In this document: in pieces, positions 43,532 through 53,155 of the stretch
Layout of the letters: each line of letters starts with the position of its first letter
Numbering within the stretch: the first letter of the stretch is position 1
Assembly (NCBI RefSeq): GCF_020216025.1
Contig: NZ_JAIWNC010000014.1
Span: 1 to 64,000, forward strand
Reading direction: 5' to 3'
DNA length: 64,000 nucleotides
From: Jidongwangia harbinensis
Lineage (GTDB): Bacteria > Actinomycetota > Actinomycetes > Mycobacteriales > Micromonosporaceae
Program-made: the position numbers and the translations under genes
Notes under the pieces: generated by a model
Told to the model about the DNA's origin: nothing
The model's database searches: none
The model's input: the letters and a program-made list of their open reading frames with translations, nothing else

Positions 43532-44537
43532 TCCACTGATCTCCGTGGTCGCCCCGATCTACAACGAGGGTGCGGGCGTCGACCGGTTCGTGCACCGGCT
43601 CGCCGAGGTGCTCGACGGGCACCGGTACGAGCTGGTGCTGGTCGACGACGGTTCGGCCGACGACTCGTGGCGGCGGGTGCGGGACCACGGCCGGCGGGAT
43701 CCCCGGGTCCGTGGCGTGCAGCTGTCCCGCAACTTCGGCAAGGAACAGGCGGTGCTGGCCGGGCTGGAGCACGCCGCGGGCGACGCGGTGGTGGTGATCG
43801 ACTCGGATCTGCAGCACCCGCCCGGCGCGATCCCGGCGATGGTGCGCTGCTGGCGCGACGGCGCGCACGTGGTCGAGGCGGTGAAGCGCAACCGCACCGG
43901 CCAGTCGATCACCAACCGGCTGGCGGCCCGGCTGTTCAACGCGACGTTCACCCGGCTCACCACGGTGGATCTGGTCAACGCGACCGACTTCCGGCTGCTC
44001 TCCCGGACCGCGGTGGACGCGCTGCTGAGCCTGCCCGAGCACGCCAGCTTCTTCCGCGGCACCAGCAGCTGGATCGGGTTCCGCCGGGCGGTGGTGGAGG
44101 TGGACATCGACCATCGGGCGGGCGGGCGCTCCCGGTGGACGGTGTCGTCGCTCTTCCGGCTGGCGGTGAACGGGCTCACCTCGTTCACCGCGGCGCCGCT
44201 GCACGTGGTCACGGTGGGCGGCCTGGGCTTCGCGGCGTTCTCCGTGGTGCTCGGCGTCCAGACGCTGGTGCGCTGGATGAGCGGCGGATCGGTGGCCGGC
44301 TTCCCGACGGTGATCCTGCTGCTGCTCGTGATGGGCACGTTCATCCTGCTGGGTCTCGGCGTGATCGGCGAGTACCTGGCCCGGATCCACGAGGAGGTCC
44401 GGGCCCGCCCGCGGTACCTGGTGCAGGAGCGCACCGGGACGCCGGTCACCCGGACCGCGGTCGAGACGGTGCCGGAGCAGTGGACCGCGTCGGCCGGTGC
44501 GGACCGGGCCGGTTACGAACGCCCGTCGAGGAACTGA
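43524..44537 (+). CDS. GtrB/DPM-like polyprenyl-phosphate glycosyltransferase
   Basis: A 337-residue GT2 enzyme. Motifs are VVAPIYNEGAGVDRFVHRL, LVDDGSADDSW, VQLSRNFGKEQAVLAGLEHA and the DXD-like VVIDSDLQHPP. SRWTVSSLFRLAVNGLTSFT precedes two C-terminal membrane helices (about 230-250 and 265-290), as in GtrB/ArnC. It should attach a hexose from a nucleotide sugar to undecaprenyl phosphate on the inner face. The C-terminus overlaps the convergent wecB gene by 25 bp. Confidence 0.88.
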   Translation: MPDPLISVVAPIYNEGAGVDRFVHRLAEVLDGHRYELVLVDDGSADDSWRRVRDHGRRDPRVRGVQLSRNFGKEQAVLAGLEHAAGDAVVVIDSDLQHPPGAIPAMVRCWRDGAHVVEAVKRNRTGQSITNRLAARLFNATFTRLTTVDLVNATDFRLLSRTAVDALLSLPEHASFFRGTSSWIGFRRAVVEVDIDHRAGGRSRWTVSSLFRLAVNGLTSFTAAPLHVVTVGGLGFAAFSVVLGVQTLVRWMSGGSVAGFPTVILLLLVMGTFILLGLGVIGEYLARIHEEVRARPRYLVQERTGTPVTRTAVETVPEQWTASAGADRAGYERPSRN

Positions 44538-45601
44538 CGGATCACGCCGGCGATCCGGGCGCCGGCCCCGCCGTCCCAGAGCGGCGGCGTCGGCCAGGTC
44601 TGCGGCCGTCCCGCCGCCAGGCAGCGCTCCACCTCGTCGGCCAGCCGCTCGCGGGTGACCAGCCGGTTGGTGCCGTGGGTGATGGTCACCGGCCGTTCGG
44701 TGTTGGGGCGGATGGTGAGGCACGGCACGCCCAGCATGGTGGTCTCCTCCTGGACGCCACCCGAGTCGGTCACCACGGCCGCGGCGCCGCGGACCAGGCC
44801 GAGGAACTCGACGTAGCCGAGCGGGTCGATGACCCGGACGCCCGGGTGGTCGAACAACCCGGCACGCTGCAGGCTGTCCCGGCCGCGGGGGTGCAGCGGC
44901 AGCATCACCGGGACCTGGGCGGCCACCCCGTGCAGCGCCTTCACCAGCGCGGACGCGTCGCCGGCACCGTCCACGTTGGCCGGCCGGTGCAGGGTGGCCA
45001 CGACGTACCGGCCGCCCAGGTGGTGCGCGGCCCGGGCCGCGGTCTCGTCGAACCGGTCCAGGTTGGCCAGCAGCGTGTCGATCATCGGGTTGCCGACCAG
45101 GTGGATCCGCCCGGCCGGGACGCCCTCGTTGCCCAGGTGCGCCACGGCGTCCGGGCTGGTGGCGAAGAGCAGGTCGGAGAGGCGGTCGGTGACCATGCGG
45201 TTGACCTCCTCCGGCATGCTCGGGTCGAAGCTGCGCAGGCCCGCCTCGACGTGCGCCACCGGCACGCCCAGCTTCGCCGCCACCAGCGCGGCGGCGACCG
45301 TGGAGTTCACGTCGCCGTACACCACGACCAGGGCCGGGCGTACCTCGGCGAGCACGTCCTCCAGGCCGGTCATGATGGCCGCGGTCTGCCGGGCGTGGGT
45401 GCCGGATCCGACGCCCAGGTTGATGTCCGGGGCGGGCAGCCCCAGCTGCCGGAAGAAGACCTCGAACATCTGCTCGCCGTAGTGCTGCCCGGTGTGCAGC
45501 AGGCGCTGCGGCACGCCGAGGGAGTCCAGGGCGCGCAGCACCGGCGCGGCCTTGGGGAAGTTGGGTCGTGCGCCGGTGACGTGCAGGACCGGACCGGACA
45601 T
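44513..45601 (-). CDS. wecB: UDP-N-acetylglucosamine 2-epimerase (non-hydrolysing)
   Basis: A 362-residue GT-B-like epimerase converting UDP-GlcNAc to UDP-ManNAc. Family motifs are TGARPNFPKAAPVLRAL, VYGDVNSTVAAALVAAK, HVEAGLRSFDPSMPEEVNR, PLHPRGRD and TDSGGVQEETTMLGVP. With the nucleotide-sugar dehydrogenase at 49710 it could supply UDP-ManNAcA for the wall polymer. ATG at 45601. A 167-bp divergent region separates it from the GT4 gene. Confidence 0.94.
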   Translation of the reverse strand: MSGPVLHVTGARPNFPKAAPVLRALDSLGVPQRLLHTGQHYGEQMFEVFFRQLGLPAPDINLGVGSGTHARQTAAIMTGLEDVLAEVRPALVVVYGDVNSTVAAALVAAKLGVPVAHVEAGLRSFDPSMPEEVNRMVTDRLSDLLFATSPDAVAHLGNEGVPAGRIHLVGNPMIDTLLANLDRFDETAARAAHHLGGRYVVATLHRPANVDGAGDASALVKALHGVAAQVPVMLPLHPRGRDSLQRAGLFDHPGVRVIDPLGYVEFLGLVRGAAAVVTDSGGVQEETTMLGVPCLTIRPNTERPVTITHGTNRLVTRERLADEVERCLAAGRPQTWPTPPLWDGGAGARIAGVIRQFLDGRS

Positions 45602-45768
45602 GCGGAATCTCCACTACGACGTCGGGGGTGTCGCCCGGTACAACGCGGCACCCGTCCGCGGGGACTCGGACCGCTTCCGGCGGTCCGGCGCGACATATCA
45701 GGCATGGGCCTCGTTTCCAGGAGGAGATCGCGTACGTTCCCCGACCGGCATCCGCCAGAGGAGTCGCC

Positions 45769-47637
45769 ATGCTCACCCGACGCGCCATCGGTGCCGTCCG
45801 CCGCCTTCCCCGGCGCGCGGCCTACGGGATGCTCGGCGGCGTCCTGGCGGCCACCCTGATCGCGGTGGCGGCGACCCGGTCCTGGGCCGCGCTGACCGCC
45901 GCGCTGGCCGTCCTGCCGGCCGGCCTGGCGCTGGTGCTGGTGGAACTGCGCCGGGTCCGGGCCGCGGTACGGCGACTGCTGGCCCGGGCCGTGGCGACCC
46001 GGGAGCGCCTGGCCGAGCACCGCCGTCAGCAGGCCGCCCTGGCCACCGAGCTGTACGACCAGAGCGCCCTGCTGGGCCGCGAGTTCCCGGCCGACCTCGG
46101 TCCGCTGGTACTGCGCAACCTGGTCGGCCGCGGCGACGCCCTCGAGGCGTACCGGCTGACCCGCCGCGGCGACCTGGCGGCATACCCGCTGTGGGTGGTC
46201 CGCCGGCTGCGCGACCACCTGCAGCGGCGCGGCTACTACCGGCCGGCCGCGGAACTCGCCGAGTTCTGCGTGGCGCACGGCGGCACCGAACTGGACCACC
46301 GGGTCCGGACCACGCTGCGCGGCGAGATCGCGGTGCTGTCCGGGGAGTTCGTGCCGGCCGTGCCGTCGGGGACGCCGGAGGCTCCGGTACCGGGCCGGGT
46401 GCTGCACCTGGTCGGCAAGTCGCTGCCGCGGGTGCAGGCGGGCTACACGCTGCGCACCCACTACATCGCCACGGCACAGCGGGACGCCGGACTGGACCCG
46501 CACGTGGTCACCCGGATGGGCTTCACCGAGGGCGCCGGCACCGAGGTGGTGGACGGGATCGCGTACCACCGGGTGGCCGGGCCCGACTACGACACGGTGC
46601 CGCACGACGCCTGGCTGGCCGCGCACGTGACCGGGGTGGCCGCGCTGGTCCGCGAGCTGCGGCCGGCCGTGCTGCACGCGGCCAGCGACTACACCAACGC
46701 GCTCACCGCGGTGGCGATCGGCCGGGCGTACGGCATCCCGGTGGTCTACGAGTCGCGCGGCTTCTGGGAGGAGACCTGGCTGTCCCGCTCCGAGCAGCGG
46801 TACGGCTGGGACCTGGCGCGGCTCGCCGAGCGGCACGGCCTGCCCGACCTGTACCTGGGCCGCCGGGAGATCGAGGACCGGATGCGGCGGCAGGCGGACC
46901 GGGTGGTCACGCTGGCCGAGGTGATGGCCGACCGGATCGTCGCGGGCGGCGTACCGCGGGACCGCATCGAGGTGGTGCCGAACGCGGTGGACGTGGACGC
47001 GTTCCCGGTGCTGCGGCGCAACGCCGACCTGGCCGGCCGCCTCGGCCTGGCCCCGGGCACGGTGGTGCTGGGCTACATCTCGTCGCTGGCCGAGTACGAG
47101 GGCATCGACACACTGGTGGCCGCGTACGCCCGGGTGAAGGCGACGGCCCCGGCGACCGCGCTGCTGATCGTCGGCGACGGCGCGGTCCGGGCCGACCTGG
47201 AGGCCGCCGCGCGGGACCTGCCCGACGTGCACTTCACCGGCCAGGTGCCGCACCACGCGGTGCTGGACTACTACAGCCTGATCGACATCTTCGTGGTACC
47301 GCGGCGCCCGGTCGAGGTGTGCCATCTGGTGACGCCGCTGAAGCCGTTCGAGGCGTTCGCCACCGGCCGTACCGTGGTCCTCTCCGACGTCCGCGCGCTC
47401 GCGTCGATCGCCGCGGAGAGCGGCGCGGCGGAGCTGTTCCGGGCCGGCGACGTGGAATCGCTGGCCGGGGTGCTGCGCGACCTGATCGCCGATCCGGACC
47501 GCCGGCGCCGGCTCGCCGACGCCGGCGCCGCCTGGGTCCGCGCGGAACGTACCTGGGCCGCGAACGCGCGGATCTACCAGCGCGTGTACGCCGAGCTGAC
47601 CGGCGCCCCGCTCAGCTCAGCGCAGAGCGGCGCCTAG
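45769..47637 (+). CDS. Membrane-associated GT4 glycosyltransferase
   Basis: A 622-residue protein. Two hydrophobic segments (about 20-55), a coiled region (LRRVRAAVRRLLARAVATRERL) and from about 200 a GT4 fold: VLHLVGKSLPRVQAGYTLRT, VPNAVDVDAFPVL, YISSLAEYEGIDTLVAAY and the donor-site PLKPFEAFATGRTVVLSD. The ATG at 45769 follows AGAGGAG; the longer frame from 45628 lacks a ribosome site. The N-terminal anchor implies work at the membrane on a lipid-linked glycan. It overlaps the convergent acyltransferase by 21 bp. Confidence 0.88.
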   Translation: MLTRRAIGAVRRLPRRAAYGMLGGVLAATLIAVAATRSWAALTAALAVLPAGLALVLVELRRVRAAVRRLLARAVATRERLAEHRRQQAALATELYDQSALLGREFPADLGPLVLRNLVGRGDALEAYRLTRRGDLAAYPLWVVRRLRDHLQRRGYYRPAAELAEFCVAHGGTELDHRVRTTLRGEIAVLSGEFVPAVPSGTPEAPVPGRVLHLVGKSLPRVQAGYTLRTHYIATAQRDAGLDPHVVTRMGFTEGAGTEVVDGIAYHRVAGPDYDTVPHDAWLAAHVTGVAALVRELRPAVLHAASDYTNALTAVAIGRAYGIPVVYESRGFWEETWLSRSEQRYGWDLARLAERHGLPDLYLGRREIEDRMRRQADRVVTLAEVMADRIVAGGVPRDRIEVVPNAVDVDAFPVLRRNADLAGRLGLAPGTVVLGYISSLAEYEGIDTLVAAYARVKATAPATALLIVGDGAVRADLEAAARDLPDVHFTGQVPHHAVLDYYSLIDIFVVPRRPVEVCHLVTPLKPFEAFATGRTVVLSDVRALASIAAESGAAELFRAGDVESLAGVLRDLIADPDRRRRLADAGAAWVRAERTWAANARIYQRVYAELTGAPLSSAQSGA

Positions 47638-49713
47638 CATCGGCGCCAGCGTCCGGGCGTAGGTGGCGGTCACGTGGCTGGCGTCCCGGTACACCAGGAT
47701 GTTGCCGACGATCACCGGGCACGCCTGCCGGGTGCAGAACCAGGGCAGCGGGTCGACGACCGTCACCCCGCGGGCCCGCAGCGCGGCGGCGATCGCCCGG
47801 CGCCGCTCCGGGTACGGCAGCGCGGACCCGGCGTCCACCACACAGGCCCGCGGGTCGCGCAGGTGTACCGACAGGCACTCGGCGGTGTCCCCGGCCTGGT
47901 ACGGCGTGTCCTCGAGCAGGTACACCCGCGCACCGGTGGCGGCCACCTTGCCGGCGGACCGGACCCAGCCGTCGATCCAGGTGCGGTCCGCGTACCCGGG
48001 ATCGGTGACCGGCGCACCGGAGTCGTCGACCACGGCGCCACCGCCGGCGGCCGACGCCAGCACGATCCGGCTGGGACGCAGCGAGGCGAGGTAGCCCCAG
48101 ACCGACTCGCGCCACACCACGCATTCGTTGTACGGCCGGTTCAGCTTGGCCTGGAAGATCCGTACCGACGCGGCCGAGCAGGCGCTCTTGGTCACCACCA
48201 CGAGCCGCCAGCCGCGTTCGCGGGCCACCGCGTCCAGGGCCGGGAACCAGTGCGCGGCATGCGAGTCGCCGAACAGCACCACGGTCTCGGCGCCGGCCGG
48301 ATCGCCGTACACGCACGGGCGTTTCACCTCGGCGTCGGTGAAGCCGCCGGAGCAGCCGTCGGCGTACAGCCGGGCCCGGTCCGCGGCCGCCTCCGCCAGC
48401 GGCGGCGTGAGGTTCGCCGGTACCGCCGGCGTGCGCACCCCGTCGGCCAGCAGCCGGGCCAGGCCGTCCGGCGGGGCGGAGGCGGCCGGGGCCAGGTAGC
48501 CGGTGCCGAGCCCGGCCCGGCCCACGTCCGAGGCGCCGAGCACCGCGTACCCGGCGGCGGCGAGCGCGGTGACCAGCAGCCCGGCGCCGACCGCCCGCCA
48601 CGGCCGGGAGCGCAGCGCCGCCCAGTGCCGCACCGGGTTCTCCACCAGCCCGTAGGTGAGCGCCGCGGCGACCAGCGCGGCGCCGGCGAGCAGCAGGTGC
48701 ACGGTGCGGCCGGGGGCGACCCCGAGCGCGTACGGGCCGATCATCAGGAACGGCCAGTGCCACAGGTACCAGGAGTACGACAACCGCCCGACCGCCTGCA
48801 GCACCGGTTCGCCGAGCAGCCCGGACGGCGCGGACGCACCGCCGATCAGGACGGCCGCCGCACCGGCCACCGGCAGCAGGGCCGCGTACCCGGGGAACGG
48901 GGTGCGGGCGGTGAACAGCACCGCGGCGAGCAGGACGGCGGCCAGCCCGGCCCCGCCGAGCAGGGTGGCGGCGCGGCGCGGCAGGCGCAGGCCGAGCACC
49001 GCCACCAGCGCGCCCACGCCCAGTTCCCAGGCGCGGGTGTGCAGCCCGAAGTACGCCCAGGTGGAGTTCGCGCCGGTCTGCCACACCGACACCGCGAAGG
49101 AGACCAGCACCACGACCGCGATCGCCGGTGCGAGTACCCGGCGGCGGCGGCCCAGCGCGTACGCGCCGAGCAGCACCAGCGGCCAGACCAGGTAGAACTG
49201 CTCCTCGACCGCGAGCGACCAGAAGTGCTGCAGCGGCGACGGGGCGGCGTCCGCGTTCAGGTACTCGGTGCCGGCCGCGGCCATCCGGTAGTTCAGCCCG
49301 TACAGCGTGCCGAACAGCCCGTCCAGCACGATCTGCGGCGACCGCAGCGGAGGCAGCCAGGCGATCGCGGCGGCCACGGTGACCGCGGTGACCAGCGCGG
49401 CGGCCGGCAGCAGGCGGAGGAACCGGCGGGCGTAGAAGCCGGCGATCGAGATCGTGCCGGTGGCGGACACCTCCCGCAGCAGCAGGCCGGTGATGAGGAA
49501 GCCGGAGATGACGAAGAAGACGTCCACGCCCACATAGCCGCCGCCGAACAGCGACACCCCGCAGTGGTAGAGCACCACCAGCAGCACCGCGACCGCGCGC
49601 AGCCCCTCGATGTCGCGCCGGTACCCGGTACGCCGGGGGCGCGCGGCGACCGGCGCGTTCCCGGCCGCGGCTCGCCGGGCCGGGCGCGGAACGGTGAACC
49701 GCGTGACGGTCAC
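47617..49713 (-). CDS. OatA-like membrane acyltransferase with C-terminal SGNH domain
   Basis: A 698-residue protein. The N-terminal half is an acyltransferase-3 domain of about 10-11 helices with RRDIEGLRAVAVLLVVLYH and GGYVGVDVFFVISGFLITG, then PLQHFWSLAVEEQFYLVWP. The outer SGNH hydrolase-like domain has LFGDSHAAHWFPAL near residue 480 and the paired YRDASHVTATYA near 680. Such two-part enzymes O-acetylate peptidoglycan or surface polysaccharide. GTG at 49713 overlaps the dehydrogenase stop (GTGA), so the modification is coupled to sugar supply. Confidence 0.9.
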   Translation of the reverse strand: MTVTRFTVPRPARRAAAGNAPVAARPRRTGYRRDIEGLRAVAVLLVVLYHCGVSLFGGGYVGVDVFFVISGFLITGLLLREVSATGTISIAGFYARRFLRLLPAAALVTAVTVAAAIAWLPPLRSPQIVLDGLFGTLYGLNYRMAAAGTEYLNADAAPSPLQHFWSLAVEEQFYLVWPLVLLGAYALGRRRRVLAPAIAVVVLVSFAVSVWQTGANSTWAYFGLHTRAWELGVGALVAVLGLRLPRRAATLLGGAGLAAVLLAAVLFTARTPFPGYAALLPVAGAAAVLIGGASAPSGLLGEPVLQAVGRLSYSWYLWHWPFLMIGPYALGVAPGRTVHLLLAGAALVAAALTYGLVENPVRHWAALRSRPWRAVGAGLLVTALAAAGYAVLGASDVGRAGLGTGYLAPAASAPPDGLARLLADGVRTPAVPANLTPPLAEAAADRARLYADGCSGGFTDAEVKRPCVYGDPAGAETVVLFGDSHAAHWFPALDAVARERGWRLVVVTKSACSAASVRIFQAKLNRPYNECVVWRESVWGYLASLRPSRIVLASAAGGGAVVDDSGAPVTDPGYADRTWIDGWVRSAGKVAATGARVYLLEDTPYQAGDTAECLSVHLRDPRACVVDAGSALPYPERRRAIAAALRARGVTVVDPLPWFCTRQACPVIVGNILVYRDASHVTATYARTLAPMLGAALR

Positions 49714-50972
49714 AGCCGATGCGCCTCCGGTGCGCTGGTCACGCCGCGGGTGTCGAAGAACCGTTTGGCGATGCCGGCCAGGTGGTCGGCGTCGTAGCCG
49801 CGGTGCTGCTGGACCAGGATCACCAGGTCGGCCGCGGCGCAGGCGCCGTCCAGGTCGTCGGTACGCGGCACCGGCTCGTCACCCACCTGCCAGGTCCCGA
49901 CGTACGGGTCGTGGTAGCTCACGTGCGCGCCCAGTGTCATCAGGTGCCGGGCCAGCGGGGTGGCCGGCGACTCCCGCTGGTCCGCGATGTTCGCCTTGTA
50001 GGTGACCCCGAGCAGCACGATCGAGGCGCCGTGCACCGCCTGGCCGTCCGCGTTCAGCAGGTTCTGCGCCCGCCGCGCCACGTACGCCGGCATGGTCGCG
50101 TTGATCTCCTGGGCCAGCTCCACGAACCGGAACGGGTAGCCGAGCTTGCTGCGTACGTTGTGGCTCAGGTAGTTGGGGTCGATCGGGATGCAGTGCCCGC
50201 CTACGCCCGGCCCCGGATAGAACGCCTGGAACCCGAACGGCTTGGTGGCCGCGGCCCGGATCACGTCCCACAGGTCGATGTCCAGCTCGTGGCAGAACCG
50301 GGCCATCTCGTTGACCAGCGCGATGTTCACGTGCCGGTAGGTGTTCTCCAGCAGCTTCGCGGTCTCCGCCTCCCGGGTGCCGCGGGTGCGCACCACGGTC
50401 TCGACGAACCGGCCGTAGAACTCCACCGCCCGGTCCGCGCAGGCGCCGGTGTGGCCGCCGACCACCTTGGGGGTGTTGTGCGCGCCGAACGTCTCGTTGC
50501 CCGGGTCGATCCGCTCGGGCGAGAACGCCAGGTGGAAGTCGACGCCGGCGACCAGCCCGGAGAGCCGTTCCAGCGCCGGGCGGACCAGTTCGTCGGTGGT
50601 ACCCGGATAGGTGGTGCTCTCCAGCACCACCAGCATGCCGGGCCGCAGGTTGCGGCCCACCGCCTCGGTGGCGCCGAGAACCGCGCGCAGGTCCGGGCCG
50701 TCGCCCTCGGACAGCGGCGTGGGTACGCAGATCACCGCGGTCCGGGCGGCACCGATCAGGGTCTCGTCGGTGGTCGGCCGGAAGCCGGCGGCGAGCATCT
50801 CGGCGATGTCGGCGCCGGCCAGGTCGTCCACGTGCGAGTGGCCGGCCGCGAGCGAGGTCACCACGCCCGGGTCGACGTCGTAGCCGAGCACGGTCATCCC
50901 GGCGCGGGCGGCCTGCTGGGCGAGCGGGAGGCCCACGTAGCCGAGGCCGAGGACGGCGACGTCGTATGTCAC
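49710..50972 (-). CDS. UDP-glucose/UDP-ManNAc 6-dehydrogenase family (WecC-like)
   Basis: A 420-residue nucleotide-sugar dehydrogenase producing a uronic acid. The Rossmann motif is VAVLGLGYVGLPLAQQA, with CVPTPLSEGDGPDL, EAETAKLLENTYRHVNIALV and the catalytic Cys in GVGGHCIPIDPNYLS near 259. The sequence is of the WecC/TuaD group; which UDP-sugar is used is not certain, but a wecB gene nearby favours UDP-ManNAc. GTG at 50972 follows AAGGAG. It is 14 bp downstream of the Stealth gene. Confidence 0.9.
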   Translation of the reverse strand: MTYDVAVLGLGYVGLPLAQQAARAGMTVLGYDVDPGVVTSLAAGHSHVDDLAGADIAEMLAAGFRPTTDETLIGAARTAVICVPTPLSEGDGPDLRAVLGATEAVGRNLRPGMLVVLESTTYPGTTDELVRPALERLSGLVAGVDFHLAFSPERIDPGNETFGAHNTPKVVGGHTGACADRAVEFYGRFVETVVRTRGTREAETAKLLENTYRHVNIALVNEMARFCHELDIDLWDVIRAAATKPFGFQAFYPGPGVGGHCIPIDPNYLSHNVRSKLGYPFRFVELAQEINATMPAYVARRAQNLLNADGQAVHGASIVLLGVTYKANIADQRESPATPLARHLMTLGAHVSYHDPYVGTWQVGDEPVPRTDDLDGACAAADLVILVQQHRGYDADHLAGIAKRFFDTRGVTSAPEAHRL

Positions 50973-50986
50973 GGCAGTGCTCCTTC

Positions 50987-52885
50987 TCAAGTCGGGGAAA
51001 CCGGCGGACGCTCGCCCTGGTACGGCAGCGAGAGATCGAAGGCCGCCAGCGGGTCCGGTGTGGGGTGCGGGTCGGCGGCGCGGGAGGCCTGCCGGGCCAC
51101 CACCGGCGTGCGGAGCACGGTGGGCGGCGCGGCGGCGGGCCGTCCGCCGGCCCGCTCGTACGGCGAGACGAACGGCAGGTACGCGGGCAGGAACGCGGCC
51201 AGCAGTTCGGCCTGCAGGCGCGCGATCGCGTCGGCGGAGTCCGTGTCGTTCAGGCAGAACGCGTCCAGGTGCCGGTTGCGCAGCAGCCGGGCCAGCTTGA
51301 ACGGGGTCGCCGAGTCGGCCAGATCGGTGTACATGTACCGGATCTCGCCCGGCACGGCCCGCCCGGTCAGGTACGCGTAGTACTGCTGCAGCGAGGAGAG
51401 CAGCGCGACGTCGTCCGGGTGCCGGAACTGGTGTGCCGCGGTGGCGTCCACGTGTTCGGCGAAGCGGTCCTCGATCTCGGCGATCACGCTGCGCCGCGAC
51501 GGATGCGGGGTGTGCATCATCTTGCGGGTCAGGATCCGGCCGAACGCCTGCTGGATGAGGCGGCGGTTGTTCTTGCCGGCCCAGTTCGGGGGCGGGTCGG
51601 TGGGCCGGCGCGGCGCCGAGTCGACCAGGGCGCTGGACGGGAAGAACCGGGTCAGGCCGCCCGGCGTGAAGAACGTGGTGGGTGCGACCGGCCGGCCCAG
51701 CACCACGTCGTCGTTGAGGTATAGGAAGTGCTCGGACAGTCCCGGGATGCGGTGCAGCCGCGACTCGATGGCCTGCGAGTTGAACGTCGGCAGCCGGCCG
51801 GTGTCGCCGAAGATCTCCCGGTGGTTGACCATCGTGATCCGCGGCTGGTCGGTGTCCAGCCAGGCCGGCACCTGGTCGTCGGTGACCAGGAAGATCCGGC
51901 GCACCCACGGGGCGAAGCAGTGCAGCGAGCGGATCGAGTAGCGCAGTTCGTCGCGGGAGATGTACCGGCAGTCGTTCGCGGCCTGGTCGTTGACCTCGGC
52001 CACCCACGGGTTCTCGCGCACCGCCCGGGCCTTGCGGTCCAGCCAGGCCGGGTCGGCGCCGTCGACCCAGGTGTAGACCACGTCGATGGGGAAGTCGACC
52101 CGGTCCGGGCTGCCCGACGTGAACACCGCGCGGGTCCGGTACCCGGCGGTCTCGTCCGGCGGGCAGAACTCGCTGAACGCCGTCTCCGGCGCGGTCACCA
52201 CCGGCTCGTCCGCCGGCACCAGGTCGGCCACCGGGTTGGGCCGCGGCCCGTGCAGGTTGCCGTCCCGCTCCCGCCAGAACTCGACCTCGCAGCCCAGGTC
52301 CGGGCCGAGGACCAGGCTGCCGCGGGAGTCGGTGACCGGCCAGCAGACCCGGAGCACCTGCGCGCCGCGGCGCCGTCGCCGTCCGGCGCCCCGGCCGGGT
52401 CCCTGCACCACCTCGATCCGGCCGGCGTCGGCCGCGGTCAGGTCTTCCAGGAGGCCGACGACCAGGTCCCGGTCCCGCTCCGGCACCGCCACCGCGGTGT
52501 GGGTGAACGACCGGGCCGGGATCCGGAACCAGTCGACACCGGCCGCGTCGAGCGCCGTGACCACCCGGTCGACGTTGTCCCGGCGGACCGAGGCGGGGCT
52601 GGCGGTGTCGTCGCGGCGGGCCCGGAACCGGCCGTGCGGGGAGCGGACCCGGGGCCGGTCGGTCTCCGCGGCGGACCGGAGCCGGGGCGGCGGCGCGATC
52701 GGGACCACCCGGCAGGCGACCCGGAGGCGCTGACCGGCCGGCAGGTGCGGCAGGACCCGGTCGCGTACCGCGTCGAGGATGCGCCGCCGGACCGACCAGG
52801 GTGCCAGTCGCAGGAGCCGCCGCAGGGGCACGCCGTCGTCCTTCCGCCGGTTGTCTGTGGGCCGGACCCCGGCGATCTCCGCCAT
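50987..52885 (-). CDS. Stealth-family sugar-phosphate transferase
   Basis: A 632-residue protein with the four Stealth conserved regions: CR1 FPIDVVYTWVDGADPAW near 266, CR2 RYISRDELRYSIRSLHCFA through FLVTDDQVPAWL near 315-345, CR3 around MMHTPHPSRRSVIAEIEDRF and CR4 CLNDTD near 565. Stealth enzymes transfer hexose-1-phosphate, making phosphodiester-linked capsules. The N-terminal 260 residues are an extra, partly Arg-rich region. ATG at 52885 is used; GTG 52894 and TTG 52903 are in-frame alternatives. It heads a minus-strand unit Stealth-wecC-like-acyltransferase. Confidence 0.9.
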   Translation of the reverse strand: MAEIAGVRPTDNRRKDDGVPLRRLLRLAPWSVRRRILDAVRDRVLPHLPAGQRLRVACRVVPIAPPPRLRSAAETDRPRVRSPHGRFRARRDDTASPASVRRDNVDRVVTALDAAGVDWFRIPARSFTHTAVAVPERDRDLVVGLLEDLTAADAGRIEVVQGPGRGAGRRRRRGAQVLRVCWPVTDSRGSLVLGPDLGCEVEFWRERDGNLHGPRPNPVADLVPADEPVVTAPETAFSEFCPPDETAGYRTRAVFTSGSPDRVDFPIDVVYTWVDGADPAWLDRKARAVRENPWVAEVNDQAANDCRYISRDELRYSIRSLHCFAPWVRRIFLVTDDQVPAWLDTDQPRITMVNHREIFGDTGRLPTFNSQAIESRLHRIPGLSEHFLYLNDDVVLGRPVAPTTFFTPGGLTRFFPSSALVDSAPRRPTDPPPNWAGKNNRRLIQQAFGRILTRKMMHTPHPSRRSVIAEIEDRFAEHVDATAAHQFRHPDDVALLSSLQQYYAYLTGRAVPGEIRYMYTDLADSATPFKLARLLRNRHLDAFCLNDTDSADAIARLQAELLAAFLPAYLPFVSPYERAGGRPAAAPPTVLRTPVVARQASRAADPHPTPDPLAAFDLSLPYQGERPPVSPT

Positions 52886-53155
52886 CCCGGTCACGAGCCT
52901 CAACGCCGCTGTTCATCGGAAGGTTGCGGTCGATACCGGCGTTACAGACATCTGCGCCAAGCCGCCACGGACGTGAAGAAAGTGACGCCTGTTACCAGCG
53001 GTATACGCCATCCGGGGCACCCCCCGAGGGCGAATCCGGCCCGGGCCACCCCTACGGGAGAGATCGGGGTTACGGCCGATGCGGCGGCTTGCACCGTGGG
53101 CGCATGGTGGAGGTCGGGCCGGGTGCACCGGCCGGGGCTGGTTCGGGAGGCCGAG

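Noticed and set aside
51728..53155. Long plus-strand frame leading into the small membrane protein
   Set aside because: It is antisense to the Stealth gene; only the part from ATG 53156 has a ribosome site and hydrophobic segments.
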